64,000 bases of DNA from the NCBI GenBank assembly GCA_019419585.1, contig DXZQ01000005.1:33682-97681 (forward strand), given 5' to 3'. How positions within the stretch are numbered: the stretch's first letter is position 1; the number at the start of each line of letters is the position of its first letter. Source of the DNA: Collinsella sp. (lineage in GTDB: Bacteria; Actinomycetota; Coriobacteriia; Coriobacteriales; Coriobacteriaceae). The notes under the pieces are model-generated. The model was not told the DNA's origin. It saw only the letters and a program-made list of their open reading frames with translations, and searched no databases. The translations under genes and the position numbers were made by a program. This document shows, in pieces, positions 8,587 through 15,659 of this stretch.

Positions 8587-8757
8587 TCAAATAGCTAGGC
8601 CAAATCGAAGAACGCGCGGGGCGCCGGTGATCAACCCGAGAATGCCGATGGCACGGATAAGGCGGGGATGACGGCCGAAGTCGTTCGGCCATACGGTAAG
8701 GACCGTTGCAAAACCGAGGTGGCCCAGAAGTGCAAACACTTGCCAAAAGCCAGTCAC
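8587..8757 (-). CDS. Small two-helix membrane protein
   Basis: A 56-residue frame starts with GTG at 8757, eight bases after GGAGG in a purine-rich leader. The product has two hydrophobic segments (FWQVFALLGHLGFATVLTVW and AIGILGLITGAPRVLRFGLA) around a charged turn, NDFGRHPR. No family is recognised. It sits between the CTAATAG cluster and the partition operon and reads away from it. An overlapping open frame in another phase has poor amino-acid composition and I reject it in favour of this one. Confidence 0.5.
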   Translation of the reverse strand: MTGFWQVFALLGHLGFATVLTVWPNDFGRHPRLIRAIGILGLITGAPRVLRFGLAI

Positions 8758-8840
8758 CACAACCCCCTCCCTCTCCCAACTGAGTCTTCATTTATCGTAT
8801 CAAGGCGCAAACCAGAAAGGTACGCGTGATCGTGATTGTA

Positions 8841-8966
8841 TCTAGAAATCTTCTAGTAAGTTTCTATAAAGCTTCTAGAGTATTTCTAGATTTGTAGGGA
8901 TTCATGGGTTATGGAACGTTGCGGTGCGGTAAAATGAATCTAGAAAGTTTCTAGAAATGTTCTAGA
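8841..8966. repeat. Two 11-bp-period TCTAG arrays upstream of parA (centromere-like)
   Basis: TCTA(G/T) cores begin at 8841, 8852, 8863, 8874 and 8885, then again at 8939, 8950 and 8961; every step inside each array is exactly 11 bp, about one helical turn. They lie directly before parA, where RHH-type partition systems keep the operator/centromere. Binding by the product of 9589-9846 is inferred. Confidence 0.75.
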
Positions 8967-8993
8967 AGAATTATGGAGAGGACCGGTGCAAAA

Positions 8994-9599
8994 ATGATCG
9001 TTTCGCTGATCAATCTGAAGGGCGGTGTGGGCAAGACGACGAGCTGCATCGCGCTCGCGACGGCCGCCGCTCGCGACGGCAAGGAAGTCGTCGTACTCGA
9101 CGCGGACCCGCAAGGATCGGCCACCTTCTGGGCCGATAACGCCGAGGACAACGGCGAGGAACTTCCCTTCGCCGTCGACGCCGCGAACCCCGCAACCGTC
9201 AAACGGGCGGCGAAGAAGTTCAAAGGCGATCCGGGCCGCTGGGCCTTCATCGATTGCCCACCCAATGGGGCCATCTTGGACGCGGCGCAGGACGCGTCGG
9301 ACTTCGTCATCGTGCCGACCGGCACCGGCAACGCAGACCTCGTGAAAACGGCCGAGACCGTGAAAACGATGGAAGCGAACGGGAGGCCGTACGCCGTGCT
9401 TCTTACCCGCGTGCTGACGAACACCAACGGCTTCAAGGCTGCGCAGGAAAACCTTGCCGCCGGCGGTATTTCCTACTTCGACACGGCGATCCGCCAGAAG
9501 GAGGACCTGAAGGGCTACTTCGGGCTGCCGTTCGGATCGGCACTCTACGGATACGATGACGTCTACAGCGAGCTCAGGGAGGCCCTGAATGGCCGTTAA
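8994..9599 (+). CDS. parA: ParA-type partition ATPase
   Basis: A 201-residue deviant-Walker ATPase that positions plasmid DNA on the nucleoid. The motif KGGVGKTT lies near residue 9, DADPQGSA near residue 36, and FIDCPPN near residue 78. The short length without an N-terminal HTH is typical of type Ib systems, which pair ParA with a small RHH protein. I take the ATG at 8994; an ATG at 8973 would add seven residues and neither has an ideal ribosome site. It overlaps the downstream RHH gene by 11 bp and is preceded by the 11-bp-period TCTAG array. Confidence 0.92.
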   Translation: MIVSLINLKGGVGKTTSCIALATAAARDGKEVVVLDADPQGSATFWADNAEDNGEELPFAVDAANPATVKRAAKKFKGDPGRWAFIDCPPNGAILDAAQDASDFVIVPTGTGNADLVKTAETVKTMEANGRPYAVLLTRVLTNTNGFKAAQENLAAGGISYFDTAIRQKEDLKGYFGLPFGSALYGYDDVYSELREALNGR

Positions 9600-9846
9600 A
9601 AATAACTTCAATGCATTTGCCAACAACAACACCAAGCCGGCCAAAAAGCGCCTCATGGACAACCAGGACACCGCACACAAGGGTGATGCCGGGACCGACG
9701 AGCGCAAGATGATTACGTTTTACGTGTCGGCAAAGAAGCACGCAGCCCTGAAGGCCTACTGCAAGCAGGAGGGCAGGACGATGACAGCTGTGATGCAGAA
9801 CGCTGTCGATGAACTGCTTAAAGAGGCGGAAAACGAAGACCGATAG
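9589..9846 (+). CDS. Ribbon-helix-helix partition partner (ParB/ParG-like)
   Basis: An 85-residue basic protein. A disordered, Asn/Lys-rich N-terminus (about 1-40) precedes a compact segment, ITFYVSAKKHAALKAYCKQE and then GRTMTAVMQNAVDELL, matching the beta-helix-helix layout of RHH DNA-binding proteins. Overlap with parA shows co-translation. In type Ib partition loci this second gene encodes the centromere-binding protein that also represses the operon, and the mobile N-tail stimulates ParA. The TCTAG arrays are its natural target. The fold is inferred from sequence pattern, not from alignment. Confidence 0.75.
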   Translation: MAVKNNFNAFANNNTKPAKKRLMDNQDTAHKGDAGTDERKMITFYVSAKKHAALKAYCKQEGRTMTAVMQNAVDELLKEAENEDR

Positions 9847-9880
9847 GTTAGTTTCGGAATCGATGAGAAAAGGAGCCGAT

Positions 9881-10066
9881 ATGACTCAAAGCGAGAAACG
9901 CAGGAAGCTCAGCGGCGACATCACCACGGAGCTCTGTGGGCTCAGCGGGCTTTCGCAGGTGATGGACACATCCGAAAACGAAGCCCTGTTCGCGCTGGCC
10001 GACCTTCTCGGCCCAGCCGTAAACCGATTGCTCGACCTGATTGAAGAATTGGAACAAGCATCCTGA
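9881..10066 (+). CDS. Small helical protein of the par operon
   Basis: A 61-residue protein starting at ATG 9881, with AAAGGAG six bases upstream. It is wholly helical in appearance: a basic N-terminus, then LCGLSGLSQVMDT and a leucine-rich LADLLGPAVNRLLDLIEELE end suited to dimerisation. I recognise no family. It follows the RHH gene by 34 bp and is closed by a terminator at 10114, so it belongs to the partition operon and may modulate partition or copy number. Confidence 0.65.
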   Translation: MTQSEKRRKLSGDITTELCGLSGLSQVMDTSENEALFALADLLGPAVNRLLDLIEELEQAS

Positions 10067-10113
10067 TATCGCATTTCGCGAACATATCTTAATCAAACGT
10101 CAGTCAAGAGAAG

Positions 10114-10140
10114 AGCACCGGAAGGTGCTTTTTCTTTCTT
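10114..10140 (+). terminator. Terminator of par operon
   Basis: AGCACC, a GGAA tetraloop and GGTGCT are followed by a T-rich tract (10129-10140). Confidence 0.85.
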
Positions 10141-10429
10141 GTAAGCTCTCAGATCCGATTTAAGGCATCGAAATAATGCAGTCTGAGGAATACGGTCGAA
10201 TTGGTTCCAAAGTGTCAGATATTCGATTCTGTGGCCGTTTCCGTGGTCTAGACGTGAGGTCAACTGAATGTCGGAATGGATAGCAGCTGAAAAAGATGCC
10301 CTATCTGTAGTCACCTCACGATTGCAAAAAGGCGTTCGTCTTTCAGTGAGTTTCAAGCAAGGGTTCTAGGCCACTTGTGGCCCCCTCTCTTAATTCTCAA
10401 TTCTCTTTTCTCTACATATATAGGGACAT
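10141..10429. other. Origin-proximal region without a convincing gene
   Basis: An 87-codon minus-strand frame here lacks a ribosome site and coding-like composition, so I leave it out. A GGCCACTTGTGGCC palindrome near 10370 and an AT-rich stretch at 10385-10425 lead into the iterons; the AT-rich part would suit an unwinding element. Confidence 0.4.
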
Positions 10430-10548
10430 GTACTCATGCAACGTTAACCCCTATTTATCACGTACTGATGCAACATAAATGTGTACTCATGCAACGCTAT
10501 GTGTGTACTCATGCAACGTTATGTACTGATGCAACGTTGCATGAGTAC
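10430..10548. repeat. Iteron cluster, probable replication origin
   Basis: GTACT(C/G)ATGCAAC occurs in direct orientation at 10430, 10462, 10483, 10505 and 10523, and the last copy meets an inverted copy to form a 26-bp palindrome (10523-10548) with one mismatched pair. The cluster is bounded by TTAACCCC and GGGGTTA. An AT-rich segment lies upstream and the initiator-like gene downstream, the layout of an iteron plasmid origin. Confidence 0.78.
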
Positions 10549-10658
10549 GCGTTAAGGGGTTATGACAACGCATCCAACCGTGAAGAAATATATTTGAACA
10601 TCGTGATATATACGGATATACTATTTGCAATGTAAATTCGGCCAGAAAGGTATTTGAG

Positions 10659-10847
10659 ATGGAATCCAAGAAGGACGCAACTCCGTCCAAGAAGCGCGTG
10701 TTGCTCACCCTTCCCGTTGAGCTCGTGGATTATCTTACCGAGGTTACCGAGCAGACCGGAATGAACAAGTCCGGGTATATCGGCGTGCTTTTGCGCAACC
10801 AGATGCTTCATGAGCGCGAGGATCGGGCTGGCGATGAGGAAAAATAG
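10659..10847 (+). CDS. CopG-like RHH protein upstream of repA
   Basis: A 62-residue protein with charged ends around a classical RHH core: RVLLTLPVELVDYLTEVTEQ (strand and first helix) and GMNKSGYIGVLLRNQM (turn and second helix). AAAGG lies nine bases before the ATG. Proteins of this type encoded just before plasmid initiator genes repress rep transcription and so set copy number. It lies between the iteron cluster and repA and is followed by a hairpin with a T-rich tail, so repA probably has its own promoter or depends on read-through. Function is inferred from fold and place. Confidence 0.8.
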   Translation: MESKKDATPSKKRVLLTLPVELVDYLTEVTEQTGMNKSGYIGVLLRNQMLHEREDRAGDEEK

Positions 10848-10852
10848 GCAGA

Positions 10853-10892
10853 AAAAAAGACTCGCAGCCGCCAAGCAAATGAGTCTTTCTTT
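10853..10892 (+). terminator. Hairpin with T-rich tail after RHH gene
   Basis: AAAGACTC (10856-10863) and GAGTCTTT (10881-10888) flank a 17-base loop; CTTT follows. It may attenuate transcription into repA. Confidence 0.55.
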
Positions 10893-11006
10893 CCGACGTG
10901 ATATCGATTTGTCAAGGACATCATACCATAGTACCTTCGGTTCTACCGCTGGTTTTTGTGGATGTACCTTGGCAGATGATGCTGTCGGCTAGAGGTCGTG
11001 ATAATC

Positions 11007-11819
11007 ATGACCAGCTTGGCCAACGCTCTGGCTGCCGCCGTCGGCAGTCAATCTGAAAAATCGAATGATGCCCCTGCGCCGTTCGTGTTCCAAACCGAGC
11101 TTTCGGTTGGCGGAGGCAATCTGGGTACTTCCGCTGCAGCGCCTGTGCTGCAGCGCCCCGTCGCAACCCGTGAGCTCAAGGACTATCCATGGCTTCTCGT
11201 GCGCCTCGGTCTCGTTTCGGTGGTTGGCAAGACGATGCCGAATGGGCGCAAATGCTCGATCGGCACCGTTATCCTGCTCTCGCATATCGGATCTGGTCTT
11301 TCCGAGCTTCGTGAGTCAACGGCCGTCGAACTTGATATCGATCGGTGCCGAGTGAGTACAACCATCAACGAGATGGTTGGTTGGGGATGGGTCGTGCGCT
11401 CGGAAAGCGGGGCTCTTTCGGTTGACTTTGATGAAATCGGTAACTTTGTCGGCATGTCCAAAAGCGAATTGATTAGCGGTCAGTTCCTTCACGTGCCGCG
11501 ATTCATGCTTGCAAGTGATGCGTTCCACGATGCAGCCTGTGTCGTGTTCGGCGACCTCGTGTCCCAAAGTCTGCTGGACCACCCCCGCGGCGCGATGAAG
11601 AACCCGGAGCTGGCAGAGCTCCTGGGTATTTCCGTCTCCGCGCTCCAAAAGGCTAGGAAGCATCTTGCCGAGCAAGGTTTCATTGAGCTCAAGAAGCAGG
11701 GAAAGCAGGTCGTGCCGGAAATCGCGTCGGGGGCCGCTGTGGCTGCGGTCCGTCTCGAAGATGACCGCACACGAGCACTGGAAGCGATTCTCAAGAAGTC
11801 GAGAAAGAGAAACAAGTAA
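11007..11819 (+). CDS. RepA-like replication initiator candidate
   Basis: A 270-residue protein with winged-helix features: WLLVRLGLVSVVGK near residue 55, a first HTH-like STAVELDIDRCRVSTTINEM near residue 105, and a second, NPELAELLGISVSALQKARKHLAEQGFIELKKQG, near residue 205, followed by a basic tail ending KKSRKRNK. Two winged-helix units, iterons upstream and a helicase gene downstream match plasmid theta-replication initiators, though I cannot name a Rep family. GTG at 10998 is an alternative start. A perfect 30-bp iteron-type palindrome begins two bases after the stop. Confidence 0.7.
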   Translation: MTSLANALAAAVGSQSEKSNDAPAPFVFQTELSVGGGNLGTSAAAPVLQRPVATRELKDYPWLLVRLGLVSVVGKTMPNGRKCSIGTVILLSHIGSGLSELRESTAVELDIDRCRVSTTINEMVGWGWVVRSESGALSVDFDEIGNFVGMSKSELISGQFLHVPRFMLASDAFHDAACVVFGDLVSQSLLDHPRGAMKNPELAELLGISVSALQKARKHLAEQGFIELKKQGKQVVPEIASGAAVAAVRLEDDRTRALEAILKKSRKRNK

Positions 11820-11821
11820 AT

Positions 11822-11851
11822 GCGCACTGATGCAACGTTGCATCAGTGCGC
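11822..11851. repeat. Perfect 30-bp iteron palindrome after repA
   Basis: The half-site GCGCACTGATGCAAC (11822-11836) is followed without spacer by its exact complement. It carries the same ATGCAACGTTGCAT core as the origin palindrome, so the initiator probably binds it; it could also act as a weak terminator. Confidence 0.75.
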
Positions 11852-11864
11852 ATTAAGGGATAAA

Positions 11865-11892
11865 TCTAGATATTTTCTAGAAAATATCTAGA
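11865..11892. repeat. 11-bp-period TCTAG array before dnaB
   Basis: TCTAG cores at 11865, 11876 and 11887 repeat the period seen upstream of parA, here in the repA-dnaB gap. Confidence 0.7.
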
Positions 11893-11911
11893 AAATATCA
11901 GATTATTCAAC

Positions 11912-11943
11912 TGCGTATTCATGCAACGTTGCATTGGTACGCA
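11912..11943. repeat. Imperfect iteron palindrome before dnaB
   Basis: TGCGTATTCATGCAAC meets GTTGCATTGGTACGCA around the shared GCAACGTTGC centre. It lies 15 bases before the dnaB start and could serve as an operator for initiator feedback on the helicase gene. Confidence 0.65.
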
Positions 11944-11958
11944 GTAGGAAGGCCAAAT

Positions 11959-13317
11959 ATGCCGTTACCAACGAAACTCCCGTCCAACATCGAAGCAGAA
12001 AAGAAAGTGCTGGCCGCCGCCATGACGAACCGCGTTTCACGCGTGGAAATCGTGGCAAGTTGCACGGAGTCAGATTTTTTCTCTCCGTCGAACAGGACGA
12101 TCTTCAAGGCGATTTGCGATCTTGATGCGAAGGGTATCGGGGCCGACTGCGTCTCCGTCATCGATGGGCTTCGGAGCAGCGGAAAGCTCGCTGCCGTCGG
12201 TGGCGAGGCATACGTCATCGAACTCATCTCGGACGACTTTGCTCAGGCGTCGTATGAGCACTACGTTGACATCCTGCGACGTGACACCGCTCGCCGTAAT
12301 GTCATCGCCGCGACCGCTGAAGTAACGTCGCTAACCAATAACCCGCCGATAGACACCGCGGAATACATCTCCGCAGTCCAGGACACCTTTCTCGCCGCGA
12401 CCGAGCAATCCGTCCCAAGCGATTACAAGAGCATGGAAAGCGCTTTACGCCTCGTCCTCGATTCCGCCGAGGCGACCAGGACGGGCGGAGCGACGGACCA
12501 TGTCAAAACTGGATTCTCCAAGCTCGATGAGCTTATCGGTTCGTTCGAGCCTGGACAGCTCATCGTCCTCGGCGCTCGGCCAGCGGTCGGTAAGAGTGCT
12601 TTCGCAATCAATCTGGCAACATCGATCGCAAGCGTTGGTACGAAGGTATGCCTCTTCTCGCTGGAGATGACTGCTACCGAAATAGGACAGCGCATACTCG
12701 CGAGCGCGTCGGCCGGCGCTTCAAGCGGCTTGACCATCGGAGCCATCAGGGATGGGCTTATCAAGGAGGGCGACCGCGCCCTGGCTGAGAACATCGTGGC
12801 ATCCGTGAGTGCTCTGCCAATCGACATTGACGACACGCCCGGAACGACCGTCGCGTCCATTCGCGCCAAGGCGAGGCGCATGCTTCGCGGGCAAGGAAAG
12901 GGAATCATCATCGTCGACTACCTGCAGCTGGTTGATGATCCCAAGGGAAGCAAGTTCGAGAGCAGGAACGTTCAGATCGGCAAGATCTCCCGTTCGCTCA
13001 AGATCCTCGCAAAGGAGCTTAACGTTCCCGTCATTGCGTTATCCCAGCTTTCTCGGCAGGTTGAGAATCGCGTCGGAAAAGTGCCCCAGTTGTCTGATCT
13101 TCGCGACTCCGGCTCGATCGAACAGGACGCCGATATTGTTATGTTCTTGGACCGTTCAGCCGACGATCGAGAGGCGAACATGGATGGACGTCCGGCCAAG
13201 GGCATCGCGAATGTCATCGTTGCTAAAAACCGAATGGGGGCGACCGGGACTGTTGAGTTCGTCTTCAAGCCGGAGTACTGCCGGTTCTACGTTGCCGCAA
13301 GAAACGTAGCGCGATAA
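11959..13317 (+). CDS. dnaB: DnaB-type replicative helicase
   Basis: A 452-residue hexameric helicase of the DnaB family. The N-terminal domain (about 1-140) has the family's SNIEAEKKVLAA start. The RecA-like C-terminal domain carries Walker A GARPAVGKSA near residue 205, SLEMTATEI, Walker B IIIVDYLQLV near residue 320, and the SQLSRQVE and DLRDSGSIEQDAD signatures. ATG 11959 has AGGAAGG seven bases upstream. A helicase encoded beside an initiator means the element brings its own replicative helicase, as larger plasmids and phage-plasmids do. Low similarity of the N-terminus to chromosomal DnaB is expected but was not tested. Confidence 0.93.
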   Translation: MPLPTKLPSNIEAEKKVLAAAMTNRVSRVEIVASCTESDFFSPSNRTIFKAICDLDAKGIGADCVSVIDGLRSSGKLAAVGGEAYVIELISDDFAQASYEHYVDILRRDTARRNVIAATAEVTSLTNNPPIDTAEYISAVQDTFLAATEQSVPSDYKSMESALRLVLDSAEATRTGGATDHVKTGFSKLDELIGSFEPGQLIVLGARPAVGKSAFAINLATSIASVGTKVCLFSLEMTATEIGQRILASASAGASSGLTIGAIRDGLIKEGDRALAENIVASVSALPIDIDDTPGTTVASIRAKARRMLRGQGKGIIIVDYLQLVDDPKGSKFESRNVQIGKISRSLKILAKELNVPVIALSQLSRQVENRVGKVPQLSDLRDSGSIEQDADIVMFLDRSADDREANMDGRPAKGIANVIVAKNRMGATGTVEFVFKPEYCRFYVAARNVAR

Positions 13318-13330
13318 TGCAGTGTATTGT

Positions 13331-13356
13331 GTACTCATGCAACGTTGCATGAGTAC
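13331..13356. repeat. Perfect 26-bp iteron palindrome after dnaB
   Basis: GTACTCATGCAAC followed directly by its exact complement. It begins 14 bases after the helicase stop and precedes a TCTAG motif at 13371, repeating the order seen after repA. Confidence 0.75.
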
Positions 13357-13416
13357 GCTTTTGCCAAATTTCTAGAAGATCTATCGCAATAGATGGATTG
13401 AAAAAGGGGGATCCAT

Positions 13417-13665
13417 ATGTATGGACCGGTGAGCAAGGACGGGCCGTCGATGGAGTTTGGCGAGGTCGGCGAGGAAGTTAAGGATGAGGTTCGGCGGCAA
13501 GTGATTGGCAAGATCGTCGAGAGAGCCAGGGGCAAGCTCAAGGCCCGTGACAAGCGCGAAGACGATCCGTTTTGGGGTCGCGGGAATCAAGAACACCTTC
13601 GTCGAGCTGCGGAAAGACTGGATTCCGGCGAGGGAGTGGAGCACGGATTGATCAAAGAAGAATGA
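13417..13665 (+). CDS. Small charged hypothetical protein
   Basis: An 82-residue, strongly charged protein with a good AAGGGGG ribosome site. It is helix-rich (EVGEEVKDEVRRQVIGKIVE, then ERARGKLKARDKRED) with no membrane segment. I recognise no family. It lies 100 bp after dnaB behind an iteron palindrome and a TCTAG motif, so it is probably a plasmid accessory gene regulated with the replicon. Confidence 0.7.
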   Translation: MYGPVSKDGPSMEFGEVGEEVKDEVRRQVIGKIVERARGKLKARDKREDDPFWGRGNQEHLRRAAERLDSGEGVEHGLIKEE

Positions 13666-13742
13666 CGCTCTGCTAGAATCAGCAGCGCTGTCGGCAGCCC
13701 TTGTGCCGGGCAGAGCCCTCCATCCGATGGGAGGTGATGCCC

Positions 13743-13868
13743 ATGACCGATTTCACCGAGTTCGTGAAGCTCTTGACCGCCCTGGTCTCGCTCCTCACGG
13801 CCCTTGTCGGCCTTTCCAAGGCACTCAAGCAGGGCTCGAAGCCCAAAAAGAAAGGTCACCGTCGCTAA
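13743..13868 (+). CDS. 41-residue hydrophobic-basic peptide, toxin-like
   Basis: The peptide begins MTDFTEFVKLL, has one amphipathic hydrophobic helix (TALVSLLTALVGLSKAL) and ends in KPKKKGHRR. GGGAGGTGA lies seven bases before the ATG. CCTCC at about 13717 can pair with that GGAGG across a short loop, hiding the ribosome site. Size, one helix and a basic tail are the marks of type I toxin peptides of Gram-positive plasmids (TxpA/BsrG-like 'holin-like toxins'). Its antisense RNA was not identified. A structural peptide of unknown use is the alternative. Confidence 0.6.
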   Translation: MTDFTEFVKLLTALVSLLTALVGLSKALKQGSKPKKKGHRR

Positions 13869-14298
13869 GATGATGACCTAACTTTCTAGCGCAACGGCTC
13901 TGCCCAGCTCTTCACAACTTGGGCTGCCGTCGGCACCATTCTACCCGCTTGCCATTGCTGTTGTCGATGCGCCGTATCAAGAATCCACGGCAGCGCTCGT
14001 GGTTGCAAAACAGCCCAACAAATAGCGGCTATTAGTCAGTTCGGCTGTCCAAAAGGCCTAATAGTTGCTAATAGTGGCTAGTTGGCAACGGATTTGGGCT
14101 ATTAGCTCTAACAGTGCCTATACTATGACCCCACAAACGAGACACGGTTTTCTGTCCGCACGAGGTTTTAAAGTTTTAGCTGGAACAATCCGGCAGATTG
14201 GAGCACAGAACATGAGGTCAGAACGCCTCATGTCGCTCAAAATACGTCTCCTCAACTGCGCAAAGGAGAACGGTTTTTAGCGACAAGGAGACAATGGA
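13869..14298. other. Gap with repeats and a hairpin, no convincing gene
   Basis: It holds the second CTAATAG cluster and an 8-bp hairpin, ACATGAGG (14210-14217) with its complement at 14226-14233. A 71-codon open frame across it has no ribosome site and poor composition. TATACT at 14118 could be the -10 box of the phosphoesterase operon. Confidence 0.45.
14029..14105. repeat. Second CTAATAG motif cluster
   Basis: CTATTAG at 14029, CTAATAG at 14058 and 14068 (10 bp apart) and CTATTAG at 14099 mirror the cluster at 8415-8492. Confidence 0.55.
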
Positions 14299-14937
14299 AT
14301 GATCTGGTTTACCAGCGACACCCACTTCGGGCATGAGAACGTGCTGAAGTTCACCGACCGCCCGTGGGAGACGATTTGGAAGATGAACGACGCCATCGTC
14401 GACAGCATCAACGGCAGGGTTGCCGTGGACGACGAACTCTACATCCTGGGTGATTTCTCATTCAAGATGACCGCCCAGGACGCCTATGGGCTTCGCAAGC
14501 GGATTGCCTGCAGACGCATCCACCTCGTCCCGGGAAACCACGACAAGGACTGGACCCAGCCGGCGGTCGCAGGCGCCTTCACCGTGGAGCCGCCGATCTG
14601 CGTGCTCAAGATCGACGGGCAGAAGATCGTCCTGAGCCATTACCCCATGGCCGACTGGCAGGGCATGAACCATGGATCGTGGCACCTCCACGGGCACATC
14701 CACAGCAGCGGCGGCGCGTACAACGAGTTCAACCGCAAGCAGGGCCTTCTGCGCTACGACGTCGGTTGCGATGCCAACGGGCACTCCCCGGTGAGCCTCG
14801 ACGAGCTGAGGGAATGGTTCGCCGGGGTCGGCGAGCCGTGCGGCCGGGTGAAATGGCCCTGGTGGGTCAACGAGACCGGCGACAGGCAGGTCGAGCGCGA
14901 GCTGGCGGCGTACAAGAGGGAAGAGGCGATCCGATGA
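14299..14937 (+). CDS. Calcineurin-like metallophosphoesterase 1
   Basis: A 212-residue binuclear-metal phosphoesterase. The five family motifs are present: SDTHFGH (residue 6 on), ILGDFSF, VPGNHDKD, LSHYP and HGHIH. The compact size and the SDTHFGHENVLKF opening are typical of phage and plasmid phosphoesterases of unknown substrate. AAGGAG lies nine bases before the ATG. Its stop shares ATGA with the second phosphoesterase, which shares TGATG with the third, so three paralogues are translated in series. Substrate could be a nucleotide, a cyclic nucleotide or a phosphoprotein; sequence alone does not tell. Confidence 0.9.
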   Translation: MIWFTSDTHFGHENVLKFTDRPWETIWKMNDAIVDSINGRVAVDDELYILGDFSFKMTAQDAYGLRKRIACRRIHLVPGNHDKDWTQPAVAGAFTVEPPICVLKIDGQKIVLSHYPMADWQGMNHGSWHLHGHIHSSGGAYNEFNRKQGLLRYDVGCDANGHSPVSLDELREWFAGVGEPCGRVKWPWWVNETGDRQVERELAAYKREEAIR

Positions 14938-15659
14938 CGGTCTATGTGACGGGCGACATCCACAGTGGGCTCGACATGCAAAAGCTCCGCGACTGGGAGC
15001 TCGGGGATAGCCTTACCGGCGATGACTATCTCATCGTTGCCGGTGACTTTGGCTTTCCGTGGGACTTTTCTGCCGAGGAATGCGCCGACATCGCCTGGCT
15101 GGAGTCGCGCCCCTACGCGGCACTGTTCGTCGACGGCAACCACGAGCGCTTCGACCACTGGGAGGAGCGCCCCATGGAGCCGTGGCACGGCGGGCTGACG
15201 CAGCGCCTGTCGGACACCTCGCCCATTCGGCGCCTGACGCGCGGCGAGGTCTTCGAGCTCGACGGCTCGACGGTCTTCACCATGGGCGGTGCCACGAGCG
15301 TGGACAGGGAATACCGCGTTCCGTATTCCAGCTGGTGGCCTCAGGAGCTCCCGGACGAGCGCGAATTCGATGCCGCGCGGGCAAAGCTCGACGAGGTCGG
15401 CTGGAAGGTCGACTGCGTCATCACCCATACCTGCGCCACGCGCATGCTCTCGCCGACGCTCTACCCGGACCCGGGCTGGGAACGCCCTGATGTGGACCGG
15501 CTGACCGGATTCCTCGACGAGCTCGAGGACCGCCTGGACTACAAGCGCTGGTATTACGGCCATTTTCACCGAGACGGCAACCCGGACGAACGTCATACCG
15601 TGCTGTACGACCGGATCGTGAGGCTCGGGGACAAACTCCTGCCGTGGGGTGCGTACTGA
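14934..15659 (+). CDS. Calcineurin-like metallophosphoesterase 2
   Basis: A 241-residue enzyme with motifs YVTGDIHSG, VAGDFGFPWD, VDGNHERFD, ITHTC and GHFHRDG, all the metal ligands of the family. It starts inside the stop of the first phosphoesterase (ATGA). It is much closer to the third enzyme than to the first (shared GDFGF.WD, DGNHE, MGGA.S.DR.YR, SWWP.E and GW.VD..(I/V)TH blocks), so the second and third arose by duplication. The differing active-site His neighbours suggest diverged substrates. Confidence 0.9.
   Translation: MTVYVTGDIHSGLDMQKLRDWELGDSLTGDDYLIVAGDFGFPWDFSAEECADIAWLESRPYAALFVDGNHERFDHWEERPMEPWHGGLTQRLSDTSPIRRLTRGEVFELDGSTVFTMGGATSVDREYRVPYSSWWPQELPDEREFDAARAKLDEVGWKVDCVITHTCATRMLSPTLYPDPGWERPDVDRLTGFLDELEDRLDYKRWYYGHFHRDGNPDERHTVLYDRIVRLGDKLLPWGAY

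Noticed and set aside
10093..10356. Possible 87-residue minus-strand gene before the iterons
   Set aside because: No ribosome site and atypical composition; ends in the par terminator.
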